Part shown: positions 28,485-38,096 of the stretch, one piece after another | Layout: every line of letters begins with the position of its first letter | Position numbering within the stretch: the first letter of the stretch is position 1 | From: Campylobacteraceae bacterium | GTDB lineage: Bacteria; Campylobacterota; Campylobacteria; Campylobacterales; Sulfurovaceae | Length of the DNA: 64,000 nucleotides | Reading direction: 5' to 3' | Assembly (NCBI GenBank): GCA_027024155.1 | Contig: JALVTE010000121.1 | Span: forward strand, 62,001-126,000 | Notes under the pieces: model-generated | Told to the model about the DNA's origin: nothing | What the model saw: the letters and a program-made list of their open reading frames with translations, nothing else | Databases searched by the model: none | Translations under genes and position numbers: made by a program

Positions 28485-29396
28485 TTATAACGCAGCTAAT
28501 TTTTTCTTAAGGCTTCTTTTTATCATTTTTTTTAAGTTTCTTGGCTCTAGTATTTCTATTTTTGGTAGCCATTTAGTTATAATATCTTCTACCTCTCTAA
28601 AGTTTGTAACACGATAGCTAAGTTTTATGGAGCCATCTTCATACTCTTGCAAAATTCGCTGAGATGCTAAATATTTTTTGTGTTTAAAGTACCTTGCAAT
28701 CGATTTATCAGCCTTTAATATTACCTCTACCTCGTCGCCTTTAAAATTAGCCCAAGGGCTTTGTAGTTTGTCTATAAACTCTACAATAGATGCCTCTTTA
28801 TTAAAGCTTTTACCTGTGTAGCTAATATCTACAATCATAGATACTCTTCGGTACTCAAACCTAGATTTTGTAGCATACAGCCCAACAACATAGAAGTTTT
28901 CGTTTAGAAATATAATTCTGTATGGTTGTAGTTTTGCATAGAAGATTTTCTCTTGCGTTTTGTAGCCTATCTTTATCTCTTTTCTAAACTTTATAGCGTG
29001 TTCTAGTTTAGAGAGTATGTCAAAATTTGTCAATTTCTCAAAAGGGCGAGTTTTAAAGTCGTAAACCGTATCAGCCCGCTTAATTAGGGCTTTTGTGCTA
29101 TTACTAATTTGGCTAGATTTACGAGTAGTGTCAAATAGGTTTACAATATTTGCAAGCGTCATTAAATCGCTAGCATTAAGAACATTATCTAAAAGCACCC
29201 TCTTGTAAGCTTGGTAGCACTCTCCCTCTTTACTCATAAAATCACCAAAAATATCACGAATAACTTCAAAATCCCGCCTGATAGTACGCTTGCTTACCTC
29301 ATACTCCTGCGCAAGCCTACTAACACAAAGCTTCTTGCCTTCGTTTAAGAGTTTAAGCATCTCTATTGTTCGGTATAGACTACTTCTTTGGCTCAT
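28485..29396 (-). CDS. WYL-domain transcriptional regulator with HTH
   Basis: N-terminal HTH (SRLAQEYEVSKRTIRRDFEVIRD); C-terminal WYL-type domain (YAKLQPYRIIFLNENFYVVGLYATKSRFEYRRVSMI). Confidence 0.88.
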   Translation of the reverse strand: MSQRSSLYRTIEMLKLLNEGKKLCVSRLAQEYEVSKRTIRRDFEVIRDIFGDFMSKEGECYQAYKRVLLDNVLNASDLMTLANIVNLFDTTRKSSQISNSTKALIKRADTVYDFKTRPFEKLTNFDILSKLEHAIKFRKEIKIGYKTQEKIFYAKLQPYRIIFLNENFYVVGLYATKSRFEYRRVSMIVDISYTGKSFNKEASIVEFIDKLQSPWANFKGDEVEVILKADKSIARYFKHKKYLASQRILQEYEDGSIKLSYRVTNFREVEDIITKWLPKIEILEPRNLKKMIKRSLKKKLAAL

Positions 29397-29549
29397 CTTT
29401 TATCTTACCTTATTTTAGAAATTAGTTTATATTTTTTAATTGCTATTTTACATAACTGAAGTTACATAAAATAAATTTTATTATTTATCGGACAATATAT
29501 GTCATTAACATATTATACCATTTTCCAAACAAAACAAAAAGGAGTAAAA

Positions 29550-29666
29550 ATGAATAGTTTAACAAGCAAAAAAATAGACACAAAATATATAAACATAAAG
29601 GTAAAAAATGGACAATTTAAGAGTTTTTGCATCGAGCAAAAATTGGATAGATGTAAGAAGTGTTGA
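29550..29666 (+). CDS. Possible short leader ORF overlapping rtcB start
   Basis: ATG preceded by AAGGAG at ideal spacing; 38 codons (MNSLTSKKIDTKYINIKVKNGQFKSFCIEQKLDRCKKC) out of frame with rtcB. Confidence 0.35.
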   Translation: MNSLTSKKIDTKYINIKVKNGQFKSFCIEQKLDRCKKC

Positions 29667-30669
29667 GACACTAAAGAAGATTACGCACTTTAAAGGCGTA
29701 AAGAGCGTTGTAGGTTTGCCCGATTTAAGTGTTGGGCTTGTGCCTAATGGTATGGCGGTGCTTAGCGAAGATAGAGTTTATCCGCATCTAATTGGTGGAG
29801 ATATTGGGTGTGGGATGAGCCTGTTTGAAGTACCTATCAAGGCAAAAAAGATAAAGGTAGAGAGGTTTGCTAAGCATTTGGCTAAATTAGATAGTTTAGA
29901 TGATATAGAGCTAGATTTGCCAGAGCTTGGCTACAATTTGGGAACCATTGGCAAGGGGAATCATTTTGCAGAGTTGCATTTGGTTAATGAGGTGCAAGAT
30001 AAAAAGCTTTTTAAGCAGTTAGAGCTTGGCAAAGAGTCGCTATATACTTTAATTCATAGCGGTTCGAGAGCCTTTGGGCAGTTGATTTTTGATAGAGTAT
30101 CTGGCAAATATGAGCCATCGGTTGGCTTAAGTGAAAAAGAGGCAGAAGAGTATTTAAAAGAGTACGATAGAGCAATAGAGTATGCAAAGTTAAGCAGAGC
30201 CGAGATTGCTAAGCGACTTTTAAAGGCTATAAAACTAGAGCCAAATATTAAAGAGGTAAGCGATACAGCACACAACAGCATAACTAAAACCAAAGATGGC
30301 TGGCTACATAGAAAAGGTGCAACGCCAACTAATAGGGGTGCTGTAATAATTGCAGGCAGTCGTGGAAGTTTAAGCTACTTAGTAATGCCAACTAATAGTA
30401 CTAAAAAGTCTAACTACTCTTTAGCTCACGGAGCAGGTAGAAAGTGGGAGAGAAGCTCAGCCGAGGCAAAACTTCGCAACCACTACTCCAAAGCTGACCT
30501 TTGCAGAACAAATATAGGCTCTAGGGTAATTTGTAGCGATAGCAAACTACTTTACGAAGAGGCACCGCAAGCGTATAAAAATATCGATGTAGTTATAGAA
30601 GATTTAGTAGAGGCTGGTTTGGCTACTGTAGTGGCAACTTTTCGCCCAATACTAACCTATAAGGAGTAG
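29608..30669 (+). CDS. rtcB: RtcB-family RNA ligase (PrfH-associated)
   Basis: HLIGGDIGCGMSLFE; GKGNHFAELHLV; LIHSGSRAFGQ; SLAHGAGRKWERSSA; immediately followed by prfH. Confidence 0.93.
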   Translation: MDNLRVFASSKNWIDVRSVETLKKITHFKGVKSVVGLPDLSVGLVPNGMAVLSEDRVYPHLIGGDIGCGMSLFEVPIKAKKIKVERFAKHLAKLDSLDDIELDLPELGYNLGTIGKGNHFAELHLVNEVQDKKLFKQLELGKESLYTLIHSGSRAFGQLIFDRVSGKYEPSVGLSEKEAEEYLKEYDRAIEYAKLSRAEIAKRLLKAIKLEPNIKEVSDTAHNSITKTKDGWLHRKGATPTNRGAVIIAGSRGSLSYLVMPTNSTKKSNYSLAHGAGRKWERSSAEAKLRNHYSKADLCRTNIGSRVICSDSKLLYEEAPQAYKNIDVVIEDLVEAGLATVVATFRPILTYKE

Positions 30670-30672
30670 CCG

Positions 30673-31269
30673 ATGCTTATACAAATTAGTAGTGGAAATG
30701 GCGTAGATGAGGTGTGTAGAGCAATATATCACTTTTTAAATTGGTTAGAGAAGAGGTACAGTTTTGAAGTAGTTAAAATAGAGTATGCCAAATGTAAAGA
30801 TTGCTATAAATCGGTGCTTTTAAAAAGTAACGACAGTGCACTCTTAGAATTAGAGGGTACACATTTATGGCGGAGTCAGAGCCCCTTTAGGGCAAAACAT
30901 AAAAGAAAGAATTGGTACTTTTCGTTAAATATACTAAAAGAGCAAAATAGGATAAGTTTCGATGAAAGTAAGGTAGTTTACCAAACTATGAAAAGCCCTA
31001 AAAAGGGTGGACAGCATGTAAATACCACCTGCTCAGGTGTTAGAGCAGTTTATGAACCACTAAATATAGAAGCTGTTAGCTTTGATGAACGAAGTCAGCA
31101 TTTAAATAAGATAAGAGCTCTGGAGCGACTAATAAAAAGAGTTCAAGAACTTGAGCTTGCAAATGCATTTAAGCAAAAGAGTGAGCAGTGGCAAAGTGGA
31201 AAAGAGATAGAAAGAGGCAATAGTATCTTGGTTTTTGAAAAAGAGAGTTTTATTTTAACTCAAATTTAG
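30673..31269 (+). CDS. prfH: Peptide chain release factor H
   Basis: GGQ motif KKGGQHVNTTCSGVRAVY; HLWRSQSPFRAKHKRKNWYFSL; no stop-codon recognition domain. Confidence 0.93.
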   Translation: MLIQISSGNGVDEVCRAIYHFLNWLEKRYSFEVVKIEYAKCKDCYKSVLLKSNDSALLELEGTHLWRSQSPFRAKHKRKNWYFSLNILKEQNRISFDESKVVYQTMKSPKKGGQHVNTTCSGVRAVYEPLNIEAVSFDERSQHLNKIRALERLIKRVQELELANAFKQKSEQWQSGKEIERGNSILVFEKESFILTQI

Positions 31270-31281
31270 TATTAAAGATTA

Positions 31282-31314
31282 AGCCAAAATAGTAGAGTTT
31301 TACTATTTTAGGCT
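31282..31314. terminator. Bidirectional terminator between convergent prfH and permease genes
   Basis: AGCCAAAATAGTA...TACTATTTTAGGCT stem-loop with one bulge. Confidence 0.55.
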
Positions 31315-32267
31315 AAAATTGTATTAAATATAAATCCAATAGCCATAATACCTAATGCAACGGTGCTAAAGAATATTACTATTAGTTTGATAGATAATAT
31401 CTTTTTTAGTATCATTGCTTCTGGTAGGCTTAGGGCAGTTATTGCCATCATAAAGCTAAGAGCAGTTCCTAGTAGCATACCTTTATTGGTTAATACTTCG
31501 ATTAATGGCATTACACCAGCTGCATTTGAGTACATTGGTACACCTAAAATTGTAGCTAATGGCACTGCATACCAAGCATCTCCACCTGCGTATTTTACAA
31601 TAACTTCTGTAGGTACATAGCCGTGAATAAAGGCTCCAATTCCTACACCAATTAAAATATATGCCCACACTTTTTTAAGGATATCTGCTGTATAGTTCCA
31701 AGCCTCTATAGCTCTCTCTTTAAATGGTATTTTTATCTCTTCTATTGCAGCGGGCTTAACTTCTGGGGGCTTTATTAAGATTTCATCTTCTAAGTTCATT
31801 TTACCAATAACAATACCAGCTACTATCGCTACAAGTAGCCCAAAGCCAATATATAGGGCTGTAATTTTCCAACCAAATAGAGTAAATAGCATAGCTATTG
31901 CTATTTCGTTATTCATTGGTGCAGAGATTAGGTAGCTAAAGGTTACACCAAGTGGAATTCTAGCTTGTATAAATCCTAAAAAGAGTGGAATTGCAGAGCA
32001 TGAACAAAAAGGTGTAATTATTCCAAATAGAGCTGCCGCAATATGCCCAACGAGTGGATGTTTACCAGCTAAATAATCACGAACTTTTTCTGTAGGGAAA
32101 TAGCTTCTAATTAAAGTAACTATAAATATAATTACCGCCAAAAGTATAAAAATCTTTACTGTATCGAATAGAAAAAAATCTAATGCACCACCAAGTGCAC
32201 TTTTGCTATTTAACCCTAATTGGTTATAGACTAAATTATCAACTATCTTTTGCCACCAATCAAACAT
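31308..32267 (-). CDS. Permease (DUF318/ArsP-like)
   Basis: GIITPFCSCSAIPLFLGFIQARIPLGVTFSYLISAPMNNEIAIAML and VPLATILGVPMYSNAAGVMPLIEVL. Confidence 0.9.
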   Translation of the reverse strand: MFDWWQKIVDNLVYNQLGLNSKSALGGALDFFLFDTVKIFILLAVIIFIVTLIRSYFPTEKVRDYLAGKHPLVGHIAAALFGIITPFCSCSAIPLFLGFIQARIPLGVTFSYLISAPMNNEIAIAMLFTLFGWKITALYIGFGLLVAIVAGIVIGKMNLEDEILIKPPEVKPAAIEEIKIPFKERAIEAWNYTADILKKVWAYILIGVGIGAFIHGYVPTEVIVKYAGGDAWYAVPLATILGVPMYSNAAGVMPLIEVLTNKGMLLGTALSFMMAITALSLPEAMILKKILSIKLIVIFFSTVALGIMAIGFIFNTILA

Positions 32268-32408
32268 TTTGTTTTCCTTTTATTTTATAGGTATGAGCTA
32301 TATATTATTGTATTGTAAATTGTAATATCTGTAAACTATTAGCTTTAAGAATTGAATTAATGGGACAACACAAAGTTTATGCTATAAATTTAAAAGCAGA
32401 TTTTTGCC

Positions 32409-32636
32409 TTATAGTAAACTTACTATCTCATCTACAGTTAATAATTTACCTGTGCTTACAACTTTGCCATCAATTACTAAACCAGGTGTGCTCATTACTC
32501 CATATTCCATAATTTTGTTAATATCTTCTACCTTCTCAACTTGTGCAAATTTGCCACTTTTTGCTATAGCCTCTATTACATTTTTTTCTAAAGCTTTGCA
32601 TTTTGCACAGCCTGTTCCTAGAATTTCTATTTTCAT
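32409..32636 (-). CDS. Small thioredoxin-like redox-active disulfide protein
   Basis: MKIEILGTGCAKCKALEKNV...GVMSTPGLVIDGKVVSTGKL; start placed 13 codons inside the ORF track start. Confidence 0.88.
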   Translation of the reverse strand: MKIEILGTGCAKCKALEKNVIEAIAKSGKFAQVEKVEDINKIMEYGVMSTPGLVIDGKVVSTGKLLTVDEIVSLL

Positions 32637-32664
32637 TTTGTTTCCTTTGTAAGTTAAATTAGAA

Positions 32665-33012
32665 TTAAATTTCACAATCGCTAGAGATTTTTTTAAGTTC
32701 TGGTAAACTAATTGGTAGCGCTCTTATCTCTTCGATAGCTTGTAATCTAAATCTATCTAGCGGTGTGCGGATAGAGTAGTATGACCATCTGCCATCTTTT
32801 TTTATAGATAAAAAGCCACTATCTTTTAATATCTTTATATGTCTTGATAGCCTAGACTGTAACATATTAAAAGAGTTTTGCAAATCACAAATGCACATAG
32901 CTCCATGTTTGTCTATAAACTTTAACAGTTGTACTCTAGTTTCGTCATATAAAGCACCAGTAGTTTTTAAAAAGTCCTCTAAAGCTTCTTGTTCATTAAT
33001 AAATTTTTCCAT
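32665..33012 (-). CDS. ArsR-family transcriptional regulator
   Basis: MCICDLQNSFNMLQSRLSRHIKILKDSGFLSIKKDGRWSYYSI winged helix. Confidence 0.9.
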   Translation of the reverse strand: MEKFINEQEALEDFLKTTGALYDETRVQLLKFIDKHGAMCICDLQNSFNMLQSRLSRHIKILKDSGFLSIKKDGRWSYYSIRTPLDRFRLQAIEEIRALPISLPELKKISSDCEI

Positions 33013-33020
33013 ATTGACAT

Positions 33021-33042
33021 TATATCAAGATATCTTGATATA
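33021..33042. promoter_or_regulatory. Perfect 22-bp palindrome, probable ArsR operator
   Basis: TATATCAAGATATCTTGATATA immediately upstream of the ArsR start. Confidence 0.75.
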
Positions 33043-33155
33043 TAGATAAAATATCATATATATTTTGTAAAAAGGATATTAAAAGCTATATTTAATATAA
33101 TAGCACCATAAAATCACAAATTAACTTTTGCATAAGTTAAACAAAAGGATAAATT

Positions 33156-33551
33156 ATGAAGCATATAATTTTTAAAGATAAATACCCAGTATGGAGTATA
33201 GAGTTAAAAAAGAGTGAAGTTGAACAAGATAGTGTAGATGAAATAATAGAGTATTTTAAAACAAAAATAGAGAATCATCCTATAGGTACATTTATTGCTA
33301 TTTTTGACCACTATGCACATACAACTTCTATACCAGAGCATAAAGTTGCAGATGAGATAAAAGCTTTAAAAAATATTATCTTCTGTTTTGGAAAAGAGAT
33401 ACCAAAACCAATAGTGGGTGCAGTTCGTCCAAGAAGTATTAGTGTATGTGAATTAGAAGATACTTTCGAAATAAGTTCAATGGAAGCACCAAACGAAGTT
33501 ATGAACGAAGTTATGCAAAATTGGGCTATAGAGCTTAAAAAGAGTATATAG
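33156..33551 (+). CDS. Conserved-type hypothetical protein
   Basis: 131-aa ORF with upstream aaaagga. Confidence 0.7.
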   Translation: MKHIIFKDKYPVWSIELKKSEVEQDSVDEIIEYFKTKIENHPIGTFIAIFDHYAHTTSIPEHKVADEIKALKNIIFCFGKEIPKPIVGAVRPRSISVCELEDTFEISSMEAPNEVMNEVMQNWAIELKKSI

Positions 33552-33668
33552 CTTATTTTTAATTTTGAACGTTTGTTAAATATCTAAGTAGAATTATTGC
33601 TTAGGTATTTATAGTGAAGTGTCATCTTTTGAGATATAAGCCAATGGAATGAATAATTTATATACAAT

Positions 33669-34139
33669 TTAGTTTAATTGTAGTTTATATTTTTTTCTTC
33701 TTAAAATTTTTTTAGAATTTTTTATTTCACAATCGTAAAGAGTAATATAGTTATCTTTATAAATAGCTTTTTTAGCAACTATTTTACTATTATCAAATTT
33801 ACCATTTACACTATACATATTGACTTTTCCACTAAACTTATAGGCTTTTTTAAATTCTAAGAAGAGTTTACCTTTGCTAAAGTTTCCATCTTCATAGTAA
33901 CTATTTGCAAGAAAATACTTTTCTTTAAAAAGTAATATTTTTATAGTATCTTTAGCATTTATTTTATTAATATACTTTTGTGCAGTTATTGTATACTCTT
34001 TTTTAGATGAGTATATAAAAGTTGTTTGGGGATTTGTTATCTCTATCTCTACACCGTATAAGTGTAGAGTAGATATAGCAATTAATAGAGTTTTAATTGC
34101 CAAAATTAAATTGTCCACCTCTATGATCTTCGTGTCCAT
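33669..34139 (-). CDS. Hypothetical protein (start uncertain, likely downstream of ORF-track start)
   Basis: ORF overlaps the preceding lipoprotein gene; internal hydrophobic stretch may be a signal peptide. Confidence 0.5.
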   Translation of the reverse strand: MDTKIIEVDNLILAIKTLLIAISTLHLYGVEIEITNPQTTFIYSSKKEYTITAQKYINKINAKDTIKILLFKEKYFLANSYYEDGNFSKGKLFLEFKKAYKFSGKVNMYSVNGKFDNSKIVAKKAIYKDNYITLYDCEIKNSKKILRRKKYKLQLN

Positions 34140-36963
34140 AGTTATCTTTAATAACTATTTCATAGAAGACTTTTCCTGAAGTTGTATTTGAGAAGTCAGG
34201 ATTAAAGGTTAATTTACAAGTATTCCCACCAACTATAGAAGTAGTTACAAAACCATTATCAACAGGTTGATTGTTCCAATTACTATCCCAAAATTCAATA
34301 TTTTCTACTTTACAACTATATGGACCAGTATCTCCTGTTGCTCCAGCTTTTATTGTATAAGTTATATTAACATCACTAAGAGAGTTGTAATTATAGTTAT
34401 AGTTATTTTCTATAATTTTAGGTTCACCAAATGCTTTCTTTACAATTTTACTACCTGTATAACTATTTTTGCCATCTACTATTTTTGTAACTATTTTAGG
34501 TAAACGGTTGTTATCTCCTTGAGGGATTGCGATTGGTTCAAGATCTAAATGTGTAATGAAAGTACTATTATGATCTTTCACTATTCCCATAGGCTCATTG
34601 TACTCTATAGATAAATTTAAATCATAACTTGCATTGTGGTCTTCTGCACTATATTTCCATGTATTACCTAAAATTGTACTAAGAGTAGGTGCTGTAGATT
34701 CATTAAATAGTGCTGAAATATTTACATAAGTTTGATTATCATTATGTTTACTAATAAAGTTACTACCACCATTTAGGCTTACATTTATATCTGCTAATTT
34801 ACTTTGTAAATCGCTTAAGTTTCTTCTATATTTCTCTTTAACATTGCTTGTTTTTACTGAAGCTAATTTATTTATAGCTCTTTGTAATTCACTCTTAGAA
34901 TTATTAAAGTGTGTTTGTGCATTACCATTTAAAGTTAGTGTTTGAGAATCATTTAATACTTTTATTGGGTCCGCTTTTACAATTCTGTACTCTACAGAAG
35001 TTCCATTAATTTGAGCAGTTTTCAGTTCTATATACTCTTTTTTAATTGGATTATATGCTGCACCATACTCTAGCAATGCTGCTTTTAAGTCTAATGCTCC
35101 ACTTAGTGCTTTTAAATCATCTTTATTTAGAGTAAAGTTTTTATATTTAAATTCATAGTTAGGGTTAGATGCAAGAAGTTCATCTATATTATCTGCAATA
35201 TTTTTTAAATTAGTAGCTAATTTACTTAGTGAATCTTCTGTTTGTTCACTGAAATTATCTATTGCAGCAAGTGTTATTTTTACTCCATCTTTTTTATGAA
35301 GTATTGCATCTATTGAGGCAGTTGAACCATCTATTTCTATAAGGTTAGCTACTTCATCATTAAGTGTTTGTGCTAAGTTTATAATTGATAGACCAACTTT
35401 TGCATCAGTTTGGTTTTCATCAGCACCTTTTTGTAATGTAGTCTTTAAATTACTTAAAAGTGTATTAAAGTTACCATTATCTTTGTCAAATGTCTGTATT
35501 TGCTCTATAGCTTCATTTATTTTTGTTGTTGAAACTATTATTTTAACTGTAGCATTAGATTCAGCTCCATATGGGTCTTTTAGGTTATAGGTTAAACTAT
35601 CAATACCACTGAAATCTGCATTTGGTGTATAAACAATTTTATCATTTGTCAGAGTTGCTTTACCATTTTTTGGATTAGCTACAATAGTTACATTTAATTC
35701 GCTTTTCTTATCATCTATATCATTAGCTAATATATCTATAGTTACTTTTCCACCTACTTGAACAGTTGCCATATCTGGTTTTGCTATTGGTCTTTGACCT
35801 TTTGCCAATACTGTGAAGTAGATAGGTTTAATTTGGCTCATATTACCTTCTGTAACATTTGCTTCTATGAATGATAACTTATTCTCATAATTTGCTCTAG
35901 TTACTGCTCCAGTATTTAAATCTATATTTTTACTAGAATTAACCCAATTAATTGTTAAGTTAGCAGTTTCACAACTATTTTTTGCTGATAAGTTTAAATT
36001 GCCTGTTACACTATTCGCATTGCTATTATGAGCTTTTATTTTGTTAAAAGTTAAGCAACTTGCTGCTTTTATTATATCTTTAAAACTAGCATTCTTAATA
36101 TTATCTTTTGCTCCTTTTAAAACTTCTGTTACATTTTCGCCATGTTTTACAGCTTCTTTAGCTTTATTAACAATATGTTCTTGAACAGTTTGTTCAATAG
36201 CTCCATTACTACTTGCATCTTTATGTAGATTATCTATTGCATCTTCAACTGTTTTTGCAGTTTCTATTGCAGCTTTGCTTAAGTTGGCATCATCTGTTGT
36301 CTTTTCAACAGCTTGTGTTAAGTTATTGTCACTATTTAAATGGGTCGCAATATTCTCAATAATATTGCTTACACTTGTATTGCTATCTGCCTGAAGAACT
36401 TTAGCAATAGCTACAACTTTTTGAACACCTTTAAGTGCATCTATATCAGTTACTGGATCTGCATCTACTTTATTTGTTGGAATATTAAGAGCAGTTGCAA
36501 CTTTCTCTTTTGCTTGTTTTGGTGTGTTCCCATTAGCTACTAGAGTAGCAACCATTGTTGTAATAGGAGAAAGTACGATTGAGTTTTTTTCTCCATCAAA
36601 AACACCTTTTAGTGTTCCGTTAAAATCTTGACCAGTAGAGACAATTTTACCACCTGTTGCATAAACAATAGTTCCTTTTGGTACAGATAAAGTTGATGAA
36701 ATATTGAAATCTCCGCTAGCATTAGTTGTTGTATTGAAATCTCCACTATCGTATGCACCTTTAGTAGTTACATTAATATCAACTAATACATTAGCTCCAG
36801 CTATATAACCATCTGAAACTTTTCCACTTGTTAGTTTTTTATTTTGTGCAGGTGGTGTATTTGTATTTGAATTATTATTCGTTGAGGCGCTATTGCCACC
36901 GCCTCCACAGCCTATTAGTATAAATGTCGCTACACTAGTAGTAATTACTCTTTTTAGTGTCAT
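34093..36963 (-). CDS. Large lipoprotein with cadherin/Ig-like (tandem-95-type) domain
   Basis: Lipobox LIGCGGGG; RPIAKPDMATVQVGGKVTIDILANDIDDKKSELNVTIVANPKNGKATLTNDKIVYTPNADFSGIDSLTYNLKD. Confidence 0.85.
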   Translation of the reverse strand: MTLKRVITTSVATFILIGCGGGGNSASTNNNSNTNTPPAQNKKLTSGKVSDGYIAGANVLVDINVTTKGAYDSGDFNTTTNASGDFNISSTLSVPKGTIVYATGGKIVSTGQDFNGTLKGVFDGEKNSIVLSPITTMVATLVANGNTPKQAKEKVATALNIPTNKVDADPVTDIDALKGVQKVVAIAKVLQADSNTSVSNIIENIATHLNSDNNLTQAVEKTTDDANLSKAAIETAKTVEDAIDNLHKDASSNGAIEQTVQEHIVNKAKEAVKHGENVTEVLKGAKDNIKNASFKDIIKAASCLTFNKIKAHNSNANSVTGNLNLSAKNSCETANLTINWVNSSKNIDLNTGAVTRANYENKLSFIEANVTEGNMSQIKPIYFTVLAKGQRPIAKPDMATVQVGGKVTIDILANDIDDKKSELNVTIVANPKNGKATLTNDKIVYTPNADFSGIDSLTYNLKDPYGAESNATVKIIVSTTKINEAIEQIQTFDKDNGNFNTLLSNLKTTLQKGADENQTDAKVGLSIINLAQTLNDEVANLIEIDGSTASIDAILHKKDGVKITLAAIDNFSEQTEDSLSKLATNLKNIADNIDELLASNPNYEFKYKNFTLNKDDLKALSGALDLKAALLEYGAAYNPIKKEYIELKTAQINGTSVEYRIVKADPIKVLNDSQTLTLNGNAQTHFNNSKSELQRAINKLASVKTSNVKEKYRRNLSDLQSKLADINVSLNGGSNFISKHNDNQTYVNISALFNESTAPTLSTILGNTWKYSAEDHNASYDLNLSIEYNEPMGIVKDHNSTFITHLDLEPIAIPQGDNNRLPKIVTKIVDGKNSYTGSKIVKKAFGEPKIIENNYNYNYNSLSDVNITYTIKAGATGDTGPYSCKVENIEFWDSNWNNQPVDNGFVTTSIVGGNTCKLTFNPDFSNTTSGKVFYEIVIKDNYGHEDHRGGQFNFGN

Positions 36964-37079
36964 TCTTTCTCCTTATATTAGATATGTTAATTATATTTAA
37001 TATCAGCTTAATTTATTATAATATTTAATTAGTTTAGTTATGTTTTATGAATTTTAATTTTAAAGCTTGCTTTTTATTT

Positions 37080-37460
37080 TTATGGTTCAAATCGGTAGTA
37101 TCTGGTAGAGAATTTGCTTTTTAGCATTATGGCATTTAATTTTACTGGGACTACCATTTTTTGTGTTGGGATATCTTCTTGAATGTATATTTTTCTTTTT
37201 AATTTTTTTAAGTAAGCTCTTGTTTTAGAGTTCTTTATACCCATTTTTGACAAGAGGGTATAGGCATCTTTTTCACTTTTATTATACTTTGTTGCTTCTG
37301 TTGACAAGAAGAGTGTATTGCTTAATTCGTTTTTATTTCTTAAGTTTATATAGTTTACCATTTTTTCATTTTGTTTATTGATTTTTGCTAGTGTTAGCGT
37401 AACAATGGCGATAATTATTACAGATACTATTATCTCTATTAAGGTAAACCCTTTTTTCAT
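37080..37460 (-). CDS. Type II secretion pseudopilin (minor, GspI-like)
   Basis: Prepilin motif KKGFTLIEIIVSVIIIAIV. Confidence 0.78.
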   Translation of the reverse strand: MKKGFTLIEIIVSVIIIAIVTLTLAKINKQNEKMVNYINLRNKNELSNTLFLSTEATKYNKSEKDAYTLLSKMGIKNSKTRAYLKKLKRKIYIQEDIPTQKMVVPVKLNAIMLKSKFSTRYYRFEP

Positions 37461-37512
37461 TTTTTTCCTTTAATTTTCAACCATAAACTATTAACCATCA
37501 ACTACCCAATAA

Positions 37513-38085
37513 TCAATACCATTCTCCACGGCTTCTTAAGCTATTTTGGCTATCTTTGCTCCACCAATCTGCTGCATCATTTAGTGAGTTAAATAGTTTA
37601 CCATCTCCAAAATATGATGGTAAAAATAGGAATTTATCTCCTAAATCTAATATAACTTGTGAAATTGAGCCATTTTGATAGTGTCTAAAACGAAGGCATA
37701 CTTTTTTATCTTTATATCTGCCTAACTCTATCTTTTGTGGATTACCATTTTTATCTAATATGTATTCGGCTTTTACATTTAGCATTAGTGGCATTGGGGC
37801 ATTTTGAGCTTTAGCAGAGTTTGTTATATAGTAGCAATCTTTGCACTTATTTGTACAGACCACCTCTCCATTTCCATTAAGATTTTTTTGTAAATAATTT
37901 GGCAAAGTTGTAGCATTTACTTCGACTTTTGCTTTAGTTTCAATTCTTGGTTTAGAGAAAACGAAATAAGTTAATAGAGTCATTAAAAAAATAGTAACTA
38001 AGAGCTCTATTAGCGTAAATGCCGCTCTTTTAGATTTAGGTGATGAGAATAAACTTTTAAGTTTAGAGTAGCTCATTTCTATCAC
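37513..38085 (-). CDS. Type II secretion pseudopilin (minor, GspH-like)
   Basis: Prepilin motif KRAAFTLIELLVTIFLMTLLTYFVF. Confidence 0.78.
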   Translation of the reverse strand: MIEMSYSKLKSLFSSPKSKRAAFTLIELLVTIFLMTLLTYFVFSKPRIETKAKVEVNATTLPNYLQKNLNGNGEVVCTNKCKDCYYITNSAKAQNAPMPLMLNVKAEYILDKNGNPQKIELGRYKDKKVCLRFRHYQNGSISQVILDLGDKFLFLPSYFGDGKLFNSLNDAADWWSKDSQNSLRSRGEWY

Positions 38086-38096
38086 CTAAGGCACTT

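Noticed and set aside
34267-36543. Plus-strand ORFs antisense to the 956-aa lipoprotein
   Set aside because: Cysteine/isoleucine-rich shadow ORFs without start context.
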